DNA of 64,000 nucleotides from Mycobacterium simiae (GCF_010727605.1 NZ_AP022568.1:4898001-4962000), one strand, 5' to 3'. Positions 1-11,666 are shown, counted from the first letter of the stretch. The notes: generated by a model not told the origin, from the sequence alone. Numbers and translations: made by a program.

Positions 1-1359
<1,359 letters not shown>

Positions 1360-3325
1360 GTCGGATCCGCGGCCGTCCCGCACCGGCTCCTGCCGGACGG
1401 CCAGTCGTGCCGAGCGGGCTGCGGCCGCCCAGCCGGTCCACGGGCCCGCGGACCGCAGCGGGGAGGACCAGCCGATGTCGTCGGCGACCCGCACGATGCG
1501 CACTCCCGGCGCGGACAGCCAGCGCGCGATCAGCGCGGTCTCCTCGACCAGCGCCCCGCCCAGCGGCGCATCGGCCGGCAGAATCGCTTGTGCGCCAGCC
1601 GTGATGGCGTCGATCACCGGCATCGGCGGCACCCCACGTCGGGCGTTGCCGGCCGCGGCGAGCTGGCCGTAGCGGATGACGGCGAGGTGGTAGCCGCCGC
1701 TGCCGTCCGGGGCCGCGGCGATCAACTCGGGCAGCGCGGCCAGTGCCCGCAGCCGCTGACCTCGCCACAAAATCTCGACCGCGGCGGCGGTGCGGTCGCG
1801 CAGCCGCGCCGCGCTCTCGTAGTGGCGGTGCTCGGCCAGCTCGGTGACCTGATCGACCGCGGCCGCAATCGCGCCGTTGGCGGCGCCGTCGATCAGGTCC
1901 GCGGCGCGCTGTGTCGCGGCGGCGTACTGCGTCGCGGTCAGGTCGCGTCCGGCAGGACAGGGTGACACCTCGACCTCGGGACAGGCCGGGCCGTGGCGAG
2001 CGGACCGGCCGAGCCGGGCCGTACAGGTGCGGATTCCGGTGAACCGCGCCAGCAGCGTCGCGGTGTCGGCCGCGTCGGTGCGGGACCGAAACGGCCCGAT
2101 GGCGCGGTCATGGCGCGGGGCCCGCACCACCGATAGCCGGGGAAACGCCTCCTCGCTGAGCACCACCCACCACCAGCGCTGCGGGAACCGCGAGCGGCGA
2201 TTGTAGGGCGGAGCGTGGGCGACCAGCATCCTCAGCTCGCGCACCCCGGCCTCGAGTGCGTGGGCGCATTCGATGTGGTCGACCGCGCCGGCCAGCGTGA
2301 CCATCTCCTTCATCCGTCCGCGCGGGTCGGCGCCGGTGAAGTATTGGCCGACCCGACGGCGCAGGTCGACGGCGGTTCCGACGTAGAGCACCTCGTTGGC
2401 GGGCCCGCGGAACAGGTAAACCCCCGGCCGGTGTGGCAGGCCGTCGGCGAGCACGCGCTTGCGGCGCTGGGTCGGCGTCACGTTGGGCAGGTAGGAGCGC
2501 AGGTCGGCGTAGGTGTGCACGCCCTGGTTGCCCACCCGTTCGATCAGGGCGTGCAGCACGTCCACGGTGGCGCGGGCATCCTCGAGGGCGCGGTGGGTGG
2601 GTTGGGTGGCGACCGCGAACAACCGCGCCAGCGCGCCCAGCCGCACGCTGGGCGCCTCCTCGCGGCTCAGTACCCGCCGGGCCAGCTGCACCGTACATAG
2701 CACTTGCGTTGAGGGCCAACGGATTTCGCAGCTTTGCGCCGCGGCCCGCAGAAAGCCGACGTCGAATCGCGCGTTGTGGGCGACCAGGATCGCTCCGCAG
2801 TCCAGGCCGGCGAACTCGAGAAACATCGGTAGCACGGCGTCGATGGTCGGGGCGTTGCATACCATCGCCGTCGTGATCCCGGTGAGCTGCACAATCTGGG
2901 GTGGGATGCTGCGCTGTGGGTCCACCAGGGTGCCGAACTCGCCGAGTACAACTCCGCCATGGACCTTGACCGCCCCGATCTCGGTGATGGCGTCGGCGGC
3001 CGCCGCATCGGTGGCCCGGCTGCGCCCGCCGGTCGTCTCGAGGTCGACGACGACAAAGGTGGTATCGCGCAACGGGATGTCCTCGGCCGGCCGCCAACCC
3101 GGATCCGAGCCGGTCTCGCGGCCCACGGCTAGGTCGGCGAAACTCAGCTGAGTCCCACCCGTCACACGCATGGGCGTGACGTTAAGCGCCGGGCCCGACA
3201 GCCGCGCCGTCCCACGCCGCGATGCGGTCGGCGAAAGTTGTCGGTGGGCGTGGTTAGCGTTCACCGACAGCACGACTTGGTTTGGCAAGTCGATTTGGCA
3301 GGCCGGATGAGAGGACTGATCCACG

Positions 3326-3583
3326 ATGGCCCAGAGCAGCGCACCCGACAGCGAAGGCGTCGCGGCGCCGGCACCGGCCGGGCCGATAGTGATCGACTGC
3401 GACGATTGCGCGGCGCGGGGTCCCGGATGCCGGGATTGCGTGATCAGCGTGCTACTCGGGGTACCGGATACCTTGCTGCAGGACGAGCGGGCCGCGCTCG
3501 AGGTGCTGGCCGAGGCCGGGATGGCGCCTCGGTTGCGCCTGGTGCCCATCCATCGCCATTATGGGTCCGAAGTTGCGTCATGA
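3326..3583 (+). CDS. Small cysteine-rich conserved protein
   Basis: 85 residues from ATG 3326. The notable feature is a tight cluster of four cysteines, [15 protein letters not shown] (about residues 24-38), which could bind a metal or an Fe-S centre; then a short hydrophobic stretch VISVLLGV and an acidic/helical segment ending [10 protein letters not shown] recall similar short proteins beside the NlpC/P60 gene in other mycobacteria, but no function is known to me. It is divergent from the exonuclease gene and 170 bp upstream of ripC. Coding status rests on the Cys motif and position. Confidence 0.65.
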   Translation: MAQSSAPDSEGVAAPAPAGPIVIDCDDCAARGPGCRDCVISVLLGVPDTLLQDERAALEVLAEAGMAPRLRLVPIHRHYGSEVAS

Positions 3584-3753
3584 CCCCGCACGCCGAACCC
3601 CAGGAATTTGTCTTGTTCACATACTTTCGTCAGAAATCTTTCCATTTTCTTAACGATCTTGTTTGGACAAACGCCGATATCGTTTCGTAACCTGTTTGAG
3701 ACCTAAACCCAGTTCGACCTCGACCGTCGATGGCAGTTTAAGGAAGCAATACT
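3584..3753 (+). promoter_or_regulatory. AT-rich leader and probable promoter of ripC
   Basis: This 170-bp gap is much richer in A/T than its surroundings (for example TTTCCATTTTCTTAACG near 3640). TAACCT at 3688-3693 fits a mycobacterial -10 box (TANNNT); TTGGAC at 3663-3668 could serve as -35 but the 19-bp spacer is long. A purine-rich AAGGAAG at 3740-3746 serves as ribosome site for the TTG start at 3754. Promoter position is an inference. Confidence 0.4.
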
Positions 3754-4917
3754 TTGAGTTTCGGCTCCGCGCAAGCGATTTCGCGTGTCTTCACGCGGTC
3801 AGTCATCGGGATGCTGGCAAGCTTCACGGTTTTGGCGGGCATCTGCGCCGCCAATGTCGCCAATGTGGCAGCCGATCCGGCCGAAGATGCGGTCGCGAAA
3901 CTCAACGAACTATCGCGGCAGGCGGAGCAGACCACCGAAGCCATGCACAGCGCGCAGCTTGACCTCAACGCCAAGCTCGCCGCTGCGCAGGCGGCCGATA
4001 AGAAGCACGCGCAGGACCAGGCCGCGGTCGACCAGGCCCGGGCGCGGCTGGCCACCTTCCAGACCGCAGTCAACAAGCTTGCGGCCGCCACCTACATGGG
4101 TGGGCGGGTCGACGGCATGGAGGCCATGCTGACCGCGCAGTCGCCACAGGGCCTGATCGACAAGATGGCCGTGCAGCGGGTGATGGCGACGCAAATGCGG
4201 ACGCAGATGACCGATTTCCGGCTCGCCGGCGAGCAAGCCGCCAAGGCCGAGCGGGAATCCGCCAAGTCCGCCGCCGACGCCAAGAGCGCGGCCGAACAGG
4301 CCGCCGCGGTGCGGGCCAGCCTGCAGTCCAAGCAGAGCCAGTTGCAGGTCCAGATCGCGGTGGTGAAGTCGCAGTACGTGGCCCTGTCACCGCAGCAGCG
4401 CACCGCGCTGGCCGACCCGGGTCCGATCCCCGCCGCGGCCCCGCCGCCGGGTGCCCCCGGGCCGGACGCGTTGCCGCCCGGCGCCCCGCCGGCCGGTGCC
4501 CCCGCGCCCGGTGATGGCCCGTTCCCCGGTGGCTTTCCCGGCATGGCTCCAGGCGGACCGGGTGGCGGCGGTGACCGTGCCAACGTCGTGCAAGCGGCGC
4601 TGAGCCAGGTCGGGACGCCGTACTCGTGGGGTGGCGCCGCACCAGGCGGGTTCGACTGCTCGGGCTTGGTGATGTGGGCGTTCCAGCAGGCAGGCATCTC
4701 GCTACCGCACTCCAGCCAGGCGCAGGCCAACGGCGGTCAGCCGGTCGCGCTGTCGGACCTGCAGCCCGGCGACGTGGTGACCTTCTATTCCGACGCCTCA
4801 CATAGCGGCATCTATGTCGGTGACGGCATGGTGATCCATTCCTCGACGTATGGCGTGCCGGTGCGGGTGGTGCCGATGAATGCCGCCGGCCCGATCCACG
4901 ACGCCCGCCGTTACTGA
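3754..4917 (+). CDS. ripC: Secreted peptidoglycan endopeptidase, NlpC/P60 family (RipC-type)
   Basis: 387 residues, orthologue of Rv2190c (RipC), which cleaves stem peptides of peptidoglycan outside the membrane. An N-terminal signal sequence (SVIGMLASFTVLAGICAANV) is followed by a long Ala/Gln/Lys-rich coiled coil (about 45-215), a Pro/Gly linker, and a C-terminal NlpC/P60 domain with DCSG (Cys302), HSGIYVG (His350) and a polar third residue His362. The coiled coil of this family is thought to be a regulatory site for FtsEX-type activation. The start is a TTG with AAGGAAG upstream. The downstream zincin gene overlaps its end by 38 bp, so the two are probably co-expressed. Confidence 0.93.
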   Translation: MSFGSAQAISRVFTRSVIGMLASFTVLAGICAANVANVAADPAEDAVAKLNELSRQAEQTTEAMHSAQLDLNAKLAAAQAADKKHAQDQAAVDQARARLATFQTAVNKLAAATYMGGRVDGMEAMLTAQSPQGLIDKMAVQRVMATQMRTQMTDFRLAGEQAAKAERESAKSAADAKSAAEQAAAVRASLQSKQSQLQVQIAVVKSQYVALSPQQRTALADPGPIPAAAPPPGAPGPDALPPGAPPAGAPAPGDGPFPGGFPGMAPGGPGGGGDRANVVQAALSQVGTPYSWGGAAPGGFDCSGLVMWAFQQAGISLPHSSQAQANGGQPVALSDLQPGDVVTFYSDASHSGIYVGDGMVIHSSTYGVPVRVVPMNAAGPIHDARRY

Positions 4918-5815
4918 GCGAGCTGCGCCCCGGCTACTCCGTCGGCATCGCCGGTGGCTCTCCGTCCTGCTGGCCGGCGCGTTCGTCATCGAGTTCGCCG
5001 TGGCCGCAGCCCTGCCGTTCGACGCGCCCGATATCCCGGTGGAATCCACGCAGACCGCCCCGCCGGTGCGCGGCGAGCCGATCGCGGCCCCTGCGCCCCT
5101 GCTTATCGGTGACCGCGAGGTTCACCTGGTCGCCCTCGGCGGGCCGGCCGCCGAGGGTCTGCTCGCCCGGATCGCGTCCAACATCGGCGCCGCCATCGAC
5201 AAGGTGGAGGCCTTCTGGGGGGTCGACTGGTCGCGCGACATCGCGGTGGTGGCCGCCGGCTCCGACGAGCAGTTCCGCGCGGCCGCCGGCACGGATGCGC
5301 CGACGCAGTGGGCCGACATTGCGGCGGTGACAGTCGCCGACCGGGTCGATCCCGCGCACCGGCTGGTGCTGGGCCAGCGGATCGTGTTCGCCCCCGGCGC
5401 GGCCGCCATGAGCGATTCGGCGTTGCGAATCGTGTTGACACACGAGCTTTTTCATTATGCGTCGCGCACCGACACCGCGCTGGACGCGCCGCGGTGGCTG
5501 GCCGAAGGCGTGGCCGACTTCGTGGCCCGGCCACCCGCGCCGGTGCCGGCCGCGGCGCGGGTGCCGACGGTGTCGTTGCCGTCGGACGCCGATCTGGACA
5601 CGCCGGGGCCGCGGCGCTCGCTGGCCTATGACCGGGCCTGGTGGTTCGCGCGGTTCGTCGCCGACTCGTTTGGCGCGCCGCGGCTGCGGGCCTACTATCT
5701 GGCCATCTGCGGGGCGGCGCGGGTCGACCCGTCGATCGCCGGCCGTGACGTCCTCGGCATCGACGCGGCGAACCTGCTCGCGCGCTGGCGGCACTGGCTG
5801 GCCGCCGGGTCCTGA
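4880..5815 (+). CDS. Membrane-anchored zinc-metalloprotease-like protein (gluzincin type)
   Basis: 311 residues, orthologue of Rv2189c, usually listed as hypothetical. A basic N-terminus and one membrane segment (WLSVLLAGAFVIEFAVAAALPF) would place the rest outside the membrane. The sequence has an intact HELFH motif (His188, Glu189, His192) and a downstream WLAEGVADF with Glu209, the spacing of a gluzincin third ligand. A zinc peptidase is therefore likely, but no substrate is known. It overlaps ripC by 38 bp and sits just before pimB, suggesting a role in envelope processing. The ATG at 4880 was chosen because no good later start precedes the membrane segment. Confidence 0.82.
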   Translation: MPPARSTTPAVTERAAPRLLRRHRRWLSVLLAGAFVIEFAVAAALPFDAPDIPVESTQTAPPVRGEPIAAPAPLLIGDREVHLVALGGPAAEGLLARIASNIGAAIDKVEAFWGVDWSRDIAVVAAGSDEQFRAAAGTDAPTQWADIAAVTVADRVDPAHRLVLGQRIVFAPGAAAMSDSALRIVLTHELFHYASRTDTALDAPRWLAEGVADFVARPPAPVPAAARVPTVSLPSDADLDTPGPRRSLAYDRAWWFARFVADSFGAPRLRAYYLAICGAARVDPSIAGRDVLGIDAANLLARWRHWLAAGS

Positions 5816-5823
5816 TTGCTAAC

Positions 5824-6972
5824 GTGACGCAGGTGAACCGGGTTCTGCTGGTAACCAACGACTTTCCGCCGCGACGCGGCGGCATCCAGTCGTACCTGCG
5901 GGACTTCGTCGCCCGCTTGGTCGACACCAAAAGGCATTCGGTGCTGGTCTACGCCCCGCAGTGGAAAGGTGCCGACGCCTTCGACGCCGCCACGGCCGGC
6001 TACCGCGTGGTGCGTCATCCCGGCACGCTGATGGTGCCGGGGCCCGCTGTCGACTCCCGGATGCGCCGGCTGATCGGCGAGCACGGCATCGACACCGTGT
6101 GGTTTGGCGCGGCGGCGCCGCTGGCGCTGCTGGCCGCACGTGCCCGGCACGCCGGCGCTACCCGGGTGCTGGCCAGCACGCACGGCCACGAAGTGGGCTG
6201 GTCGATGCTGCCGGTCGCCCGACAAGTGTTGCGCCGCATCGGCAATGACACCGACGTCGTGACATTCGTCAGCCGCTACACCCGGTCACGGGTAGCGACG
6301 GCATTCGGGCCCGCGGCGGCGCTGGAGTACCTGCCGTCGGGCGTCGACACCGACCGATTCCGGCCCGACCCCGCCGGTCGCGGTGAGCTGCGCAAGCGTT
6401 ACGGGCTGGGGGAGCGGCCCACCGTGGTGTGCCTGTCCCGGCTCGTGCCGCGCAAGGGCCAGGACATCCTGATCAGGTCGCTACCGTCGATCCGGAAGCA
6501 CGTGGCGGGGGCCGCGCTGGTGATCGTCGGCAACGGGCCCTATCTGGACTCGCTGCGCAAGCTCGCGCGGGACGCCGGGGTGGCCGACCACGTGATTTTC
6601 ACCGGCGGGGTGCCTTCCGGCGAACTGCCCGCCCACTACGCACTGGCCGACGTGTTCGCGATGCCGTGCCGCACCCGCGGCGCCGGGATGGACGTCGAGG
6701 GCCTGGGCATCGTCTTCCTGGAAGCCTCGGCGACCGGTGTGCCGGTGGTCGCCGGTGACTCGGGTGGAGCCCCAGAAGCCGTGCAGCACAACAAAACCGG
6801 ACTCGTCGTCGACGGTCATTCGGTGGCCGAGGTGGCTGCGGCCATCACCGAGTTGCTGACCGACCGCGCCCGGGCCGCGGCGATGGGCGCGGCCGGACGC
6901 GAATGGGTGACCGCGCAGTGGCGCTGGGACATTCTGGCCGCCCGGCTGGGCGAGTTGCTGACACCGGCGTGA
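5824..6972 (+). CDS. pimB: Phosphatidyl-myo-inositol mannosyltransferase PimB', GT4 family
   Basis: 382 residues, orthologue of Rv2188c (PimB'), which adds the second mannose from GDP-mannose to PIM1, giving PIM2, on the cytosolic face of the membrane. The N-terminal nucleotide-fold entry LLVTNDFPPRRGGIQSYLRDF and the GT-B C-terminal donor site LSRLVPRKGQD plus E-x7-E region (VEGLGIVFLEASATGVPVV) are all visible. Start GTG 5824, 8 bp after the zincin gene; an in-frame GTG at 5833 is an alternative. It ends 24 bp from the convergent fadD15. Confidence 0.93.
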   Translation: MTQVNRVLLVTNDFPPRRGGIQSYLRDFVARLVDTKRHSVLVYAPQWKGADAFDAATAGYRVVRHPGTLMVPGPAVDSRMRRLIGEHGIDTVWFGAAAPLALLAARARHAGATRVLASTHGHEVGWSMLPVARQVLRRIGNDTDVVTFVSRYTRSRVATAFGPAAALEYLPSGVDTDRFRPDPAGRGELRKRYGLGERPTVVCLSRLVPRKGQDILIRSLPSIRKHVAGAALVIVGNGPYLDSLRKLARDAGVADHVIFTGGVPSGELPAHYALADVFAMPCRTRGAGMDVEGLGIVFLEASATGVPVVAGDSGGAPEAVQHNKTGLVVDGHSVAEVAAAITELLTDRARAAAMGAAGREWVTAQWRWDILAARLGELLTPA

Positions 6973-6996
6973 CGGACCGCGCGGCGTGACCTCGCG

Positions 6997-8799
6997 CTAA
7001 GCCTTGGCGTAGATCGCTTCGATGTCGGAGGCGAACTTCTCGGCGACCACGTTGCGCTTGACCTTCATCGTCGGCGTCAGCTCACCGGTGTCCTCGGTGA
7101 AATCGACCGGCAGGATGCGGAACTTGCGGATGGATTCGGCATGCGACACCGCCAGGTTGGCCTGCTTGACCGCGGCGTCGATCTCGGCGACCAGATCCGG
7201 GTCGGTAGCCAGATCACCCACCGGCAAGCCCGCGGGCTTGCTGTTGCGTTGCTTCCAACTCTCGAACGCTTCGGGGTCGATCGTGATCAGCGCGCCGACA
7301 AAGGGTTTGGCGTCCCCGACCACCAACGCCTGACTGATCAACGGATGCGCCCGTAGCTGGTCCTCCAGCACGGCGGGCGCGACGTTTTTGCCGCCGGCGG
7401 TGACGATGATTTCCTTCTTGCGGCCGGTGATCTTCAAAAAGCCATCCTCGTCCAACGAGCCGAGGTCGCCGGTCTTGAACCAGCCGTCGGCGAACGCTTC
7501 GGCCGTGGCCTGCTCGTTGCGCCAATACCCGCTGAACACCACGCCGCCGCGTACCAACAGCTCACCGTCCTCGGCGATGCGCATGCTGTTGCCCGGCAAG
7601 AGCGTGCCGACGGTCCCGATCTTGACCCGACCCACCTGGTTGACCGTGATGGCGGAAGTGGTCTCGGTCAGGCCGTAGCCCTCGTGGATGGTCAAACCCA
7701 CACCCCGGTAGAAGTGTCCCAACCGCTTGCCCAGCGGCGCGCCGCCGGAGACCGAGGCGTGACAGTCGCCGCCCAGGGCTGCCCGCAGCTTGTGGTAGAC
7801 CAGCCGATCGAACAGCGCGTGCTTGGCGCGCAGCAACAGCCCGGGACCGCCGCGGTCGTGCGCCTCGCTCCAGTCCACCGCGGTCTGCACGGCGCGGGCA
7901 AAGATCGGCCCCTTGCCGTCATTGGCGGCGTTCTGCTCGGCCGTGTTGAAGACCTTCTCGAAGACCCGCGGCACCGACACCACGACCGTCGGCTTGAACT
8001 CGGCGAACATCGGCAACAGATTCTTGATGTCGCTGGTGAAGCCGACGGTCACCTTGTTGGCGAATGCCGACAACGTCAGCGCACGGGCCAGCACATGGGC
8101 CAGCGGCAAGAAGATCAACAGCCGCTGCCCCTCGTTGAGCAGCGTGGGCAGGCATTCCTTGGCGCCCTTGGTTTCGTAGAGCAGGTTGGCGTGCGTCAGT
8201 TGACATCCCTTGGGACGCCCGGTGGTTCCGGACGTGTAGATCAGCGTCGCCGCGTCCGCGGAGCGCAGCGCGCTTTGCCGGGCGGCCAACTCGGCCGGGT
8301 CCACCGCCGCGCCCGCCTCGACGAGCTGGTCGAGCGCCTTGGGGCCGGACCCGTCGATGTGCAGCACCCGGCGCAGCGCCGGAAGCTCGCCGGTGAGCTC
8401 GGTGATGATCGCGGCGTGGGCATCGGTCTCGGCGAACGCCACGACTGATGCCGAATCCTGCAGCACCCAGCGCACCTGCTCGGCCGACGAGGTCTCGTAG
8501 ATCGGGACGGTGACGCCGCCAACGGCCAGGATGGCGAGGTCGAAGATCGCCCACTCGTAGCGGGTGGCGGAGAAGATGGACACCCGGTCACCGGCCTGCA
8601 CACCCAGGGAAATCAGACCCAACGCCGCCGAACGAATCTGCTCGGCGGCCTCGGCGCACGTGACGTCGCACCACACGCCGTCGACCAGGCGTTGGTAGAT
8701 GACCAGGCCGGGATCGTCGCGCTCGTGCTCAAAGACCATGGCCGCGATGTTCTCCTGCTCGCCGACGGTGAAGCGGGCGGGAACGCTGTACTCACGCAC
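6997..8799 (-). CDS. fadD15: Long-chain fatty acid-CoA ligase FadD15
   Basis: 600 residues, orthologue of Rv2187. Activates long-chain fatty acids to acyl-CoA via an acyl-AMP. It carries the AMP-binding P-loop [13 protein letters not shown], the EGYGLTET motif, the linker [22 protein letters not shown] and the C-terminal catalytic Lys region; length is normal. GTG start at 8799 directly precedes the conserved N-terminus REYSVPARF. It is transcribed alone on the minus strand, divergent from the SRPBCC gene at 8981. Confidence 0.95.
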   Translation of the reverse strand: MREYSVPARFTVGEQENIAAMVFEHERDDPGLVIYQRLVDGVWCDVTCAEAAEQIRSAALGLISLGVQAGDRVSIFSATRYEWAIFDLAILAVGGVTVPIYETSSAEQVRWVLQDSASVVAFAETDAHAAIITELTGELPALRRVLHIDGSGPKALDQLVEAGAAVDPAELAARQSALRSADAATLIYTSGTTGRPKGCQLTHANLLYETKGAKECLPTLLNEGQRLLIFLPLAHVLARALTLSAFANKVTVGFTSDIKNLLPMFAEFKPTVVVSVPRVFEKVFNTAEQNAANDGKGPIFARAVQTAVDWSEAHDRGGPGLLLRAKHALFDRLVYHKLRAALGGDCHASVSGGAPLGKRLGHFYRGVGLTIHEGYGLTETTSAITVNQVGRVKIGTVGTLLPGNSMRIAEDGELLVRGGVVFSGYWRNEQATAEAFADGWFKTGDLGSLDEDGFLKITGRKKEIIVTAGGKNVAPAVLEDQLRAHPLISQALVVGDAKPFVGALITIDPEAFESWKQRNSKPAGLPVGDLATDPDLVAEIDAAVKQANLAVSHAESIRKFRILPVDFTEDTGELTPTMKVKRNVVAEKFASDIEAIYAKA

Positions 8800-8980
8800 T
8801 TGTTGACCTCGATTGACCTAGGGACTGTTCGCCGGGCTTGCTGTGACCCAGACTAATCGCGCTGTTTTCGCAGCCCGGCGGCGGTGGGCCGAGGTGGCCC
8901 GGGATTGCCGGGAACGTCGGGCGCGCGGCCGATTACGCCTCGCCGACGGGTGGCCGACCGCGATGTGTGAAGCTGAAACG

Positions 8981-9370
8981 ATGCACAGCATCCAGATCGC
9001 GGACCAGACCTACGTCGCCGCCGACGGCGCCCGGGTTGGCGCCGCGGTCGCCGACCAGTCCCAATGGCGACGCTGGTGGCCCGACCTGCGGCTACAGGTC
9101 GTGGAGGACCGGGCCGAGAAGGGCATCCGCTGGGCGGTCACCGGGGCGTTGACCGGCACCATGGAGATTTGGCTGGAGCCGTCGCTGGACGGCGTGGTGC
9201 TGCACTACTTCCTGCACGCCGAGCCGACGGGCGCGACGGCCCACGAACTCGCCAAACTGAACTTGGCAAAGCTGACGCACCGCCGCCGGGTCGCGGGCAA
9301 GAAAATGGCTTTCGAGGTCAAGACGACGCTGGAACGGTCACGTCCGGTCGGTGTTTCGCCGGGAGCTTAG
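8981..9370 (+). CDS. SRPBCC/START-like fold conserved protein
   Basis: 129 residues, orthologue of Rv2186c. The start at ATG 8981 (MHSIQIADQTYVAA) matches the N-terminus I recall for the M. tuberculosis protein; the frame is open further upstream to 8843 but that part looks non-coding. The predicted fold is a polyketide-cyclase-like lipid-binding barrel: WRRWWPDLRL at the first helix, then alternating strands and a C-terminal helix. A hydrophobic ligand is likely but unknown. It heads a run of same-strand genes reaching plsC. Confidence 0.82.
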   Translation: MHSIQIADQTYVAADGARVGAAVADQSQWRRWWPDLRLQVVEDRAEKGIRWAVTGALTGTMEIWLEPSLDGVVLHYFLHAEPTGATAHELAKLNLAKLTHRRRVAGKKMAFEVKTTLERSRPVGVSPGA

Positions 9371-9471
9371 CCGCGTCACGGTTGACACGGAGTACCGTTC
9401 GGTCCCAAGCGGGGTACTCCCGAAGGTGACCGGGAGCGGACGCAGTCAACGCGAGAGAGGGCAGCGGCCAG

Positions 9472-9909
9472 GTGGCGGAAAAGACGACGCAAACCATTCA
9501 CATCGAGGCGGATCCGGACACGGTGCTGCGGGTGATCGCCGACATCGATTCGTACCCGGAGTGGATCTCGGAATATAAGGAAGCCGAAGTGCAGGAGCGC
9601 GGCGCCGACGGCTACCCGAAGACGGTGCGCTTCGTGAAGGACGCCGGCGTCATCAAGGACACCATGGTGATGTCCTATCAGTGGCCTGCCGACCACAAAT
9701 CGCTGAGCTGGAGCCTGGTATCCAGCTCGTTGCTGCGCTCACTCGAGGGTTCATATCGATTGGCGGCCAAGGGTTCTGGAACCGATGTCACCTACGAGCT
9801 CGCGGTAGACCTGGCGATTCCGATGATCGGGTTGCTCAAGCGCAAAGCCGAGCGCAGGCTGACCGACACCGCCTTGAAGGATCTGAAGAAGCGAGTCGAG
9901 GCTGAGTGA
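9472..9909 (+). CDS. SRPBCC family protein (TB16.3-like)
   Basis: 145 residues, orthologue of Rv2185c (TB16.3). The pattern ADPDTVLRVIADIDSYPEWISEY is the typical start of a START/polyketide-cyclase barrel, ending in a basic C-terminal helix. Such proteins bind lipids or polyketides; the ligand is not known here. Start is a GTG at 9472. It is the second SRPBCC protein in a row, 101 bp after the first, which suggests an old tandem pair with divergent sequence. Confidence 0.9.
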   Translation: MAEKTTQTIHIEADPDTVLRVIADIDSYPEWISEYKEAEVQERGADGYPKTVRFVKDAGVIKDTMVMSYQWPADHKSLSWSLVSSSLLRSLEGSYRLAAKGSGTDVTYELAVDLAIPMIGLLKRKAERRLTDTALKDLKKRVEAE

Positions 9910-9931
9910 GTCTGATCAGTCCGCCCCTGCC

Positions 9932-11191
9932 GTGTCCGAATCCTTGTCCGAATCCCGGATCAGCCTCTTCGTCGGTAAGGGCGGCGTAGGAAAATCCACC
10001 CTCGCCGCGGCCACCGCGGTCGCCGACGCGATGGAGGGGCGACGCGTGCTGGTGGTGTCGACCGACCAGGCGCATTCGCTCGGCGACGTGCTGGGCGTAC
10101 CGGTGCCGCCGAGCGGTGCGGCGGAACCGGCCCGGGTGCTCGCCGACCTCGATACCCAACCCGGCGGCGGTTTGCTCGACGCGATGGCGCTGGATACCCT
10201 GGCGCTGCTGGAGGCCCGCTGGGTGGAGGTGGTCACCGCGCTGGATCGGCGGTTCCCCGATTCGGAGCTGGGCAGCATTGCCCCCGAGGAGCTTTCGGCG
10301 TTGCCGGGGATTCAGGAAGTCCTGGGCCTGTACGCGGTCGGCGGGCTGGCCGCCTCCGGGCGATGGGATCGCGTGGTCGTCGACTGCGCCTCGACCGCGG
10401 ACGCGTTGCGCATGCTCACCCTGCCCGCCACCTTCGGGCTCTACGTCGAGCGGGCCTGGCCGCGGCATCGCCGGCTGTCCATCGCCGCCGACGACCCACG
10501 CTCGGCCGCCGTGGTGGAGCTGATCGAGCGCATCAGCAGCAGCGTCGAGACATTGAGCGCGCTGCTGACCGACGGCGATCGGGTCGGTGCACACCTGGTG
10601 CTGACGCCCGAGCGCGTGGTGGCGGCCGAGGCGGTACGCACGCTGGGTTCGCTGGCGCTGATGGGAGTGCGTGTCGAGGAGCTGATCGTCAACCGGGTGC
10701 TGGTGGAGGACGAGTCCTACGAGTACCGCAACCTGCCCGAGCACCCTGCCTTCTATTGGTATGGCGAACGCATCTCCGAGCAGCGGGCGGTGCTCGACGA
10801 GCTGGACGCCACCATCGGTGACGTCGCGCTGGTCCTGACGCCGCTGCTGGCGGGTGAACCGATCGGCCCCAAGGCGCTCAGCGGATTGCTCGACAGTGCC
10901 CGCCTTCGGCGTGGAGCGGCGCCGCCGGGACCGCTGCGTCCTATTGTGGATCTCGAATCCGGTACGGGACTTGGGGCGATCTATCGTATGCGGCTAACGT
11001 TGCCCCAGCTCGACCCGGGATCGCTGTCGCTGGGCCGGGTGGACGACGACCTGATCATCAGCGCCGGTGGGATGCGGCGCAGGGTTCGGTTGGCGTCGGT
11101 GTTGCGCCGGTGCACTGTGCACGACGCGCATTTGCGCGGCGGTGAGCTGACAGTTCGATTTCGACCAGATCCGGAGGTGTGGCCCACGTGA
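9932..11191 (+). CDS. ArsA/GET3-like P-loop ATPase
   Basis: 419 residues, orthologue of Rv2184c. It starts with a deviant Walker A GKGGVGKST (15-23), then the switch region VVSTDQAHSLGDVLG and the VVDCAST Walker B-like strand. This is the SIMIBI class of ArsA, MinD and GET3. The gene has no arsenite pump beside it, so arsenic export is unlikely; a role in membrane-protein or envelope work is inferred only from family and context. GTG start at 9932, 22 bp after the SRPBCC gene. Its stop overlaps the next start by 4 bp. Confidence 0.88.
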   Translation: MSESLSESRISLFVGKGGVGKSTLAAATAVADAMEGRRVLVVSTDQAHSLGDVLGVPVPPSGAAEPARVLADLDTQPGGGLLDAMALDTLALLEARWVEVVTALDRRFPDSELGSIAPEELSALPGIQEVLGLYAVGGLAASGRWDRVVVDCASTADALRMLTLPATFGLYVERAWPRHRRLSIAADDPRSAAVVELIERISSSVETLSALLTDGDRVGAHLVLTPERVVAAEAVRTLGSLALMGVRVEELIVNRVLVEDESYEYRNLPEHPAFYWYGERISEQRAVLDELDATIGDVALVLTPLLAGEPIGPKALSGLLDSARLRRGAAPPGPLRPIVDLESGTGLGAIYRMRLTLPQLDPGSLSLGRVDDDLIISAGGMRRRVRLASVLRRCTVHDAHLRGGELTVRFRPDPEVWPT

Positions 11192-11580
11192 CGACGCCGC
11201 ATTCCGAGCTCGGTCCCGAACTGCGCAGGCTCGCCCAGGCGATTCTGGATGGCATCGACCCCGCCGTGCGGATGGCCGCGACGATGACGGCGGGCAACGG
11301 ACCCGGGACCGGCAAGTGTCAGCAGATGTGGTGTCCGGTGTGCGCGCTGGCCGCCCTGGCTACCGGCGATCAGCACCCGTTGCTCACCGTGATCGCCGAC
11401 CACAGCATCGCCCTGTTGGAGGTCATTCGCGCGATCGTCAACGACATCGACCGGTCCCCGCCGCAGCCACCGGCACCACCGCCGGGCGAGTCACCCGGTC
11501 CCAATAGCGCGGCCGATGGGGGAGCCGACACCGGCCCGCGAAGCCGTTACCAGCCCATCCCGGTCACCATCGAAGAGTGA
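11188..11580 (+). CDS. Conserved protein with CxxMWCPxC motif, partner of the ArsA-like ATPase
   Basis: 130 residues, orthologue of Rv2183c. A short helical N-terminus is followed by GKCQQMWCPVCALAAL, a Cys-x4-Cys-x2-Cys cluster near residue 45 that may bind zinc, then another helix and a long Pro-rich tail. I use the GTG at 11188, which overlaps the ATPase stop as GTGA; a GTG three codons earlier (11179) is possible. The tight coupling suggests the two products act together. Function unknown. Confidence 0.8.
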   Translation: MTTPHSELGPELRRLAQAILDGIDPAVRMAATMTAGNGPGTGKCQQMWCPVCALAALATGDQHPLLTVIADHSIALLEVIRAIVNDIDRSPPQPPAPPPGESPGPNSAADGGADTGPRSRYQPIPVTIEE

Positions 11581-11666
11581 TCCCGACCGGCTGCATGTGG
11601 TCGGTTGCGGCGGGGATGGGTACAGTTGGCGCAGAACACCGGCGGGTGCGGGCGAGAGGGAGGGCC

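Noticed and set aside
3172..3549. N-terminal extension of the exonuclease/GIY-YIG frame
   Set aside because: The 126 extra residues are Ser/Arg/Ala-rich without domain features, and the opposite strand holds a better small gene; ATG 3171 gives the family length.
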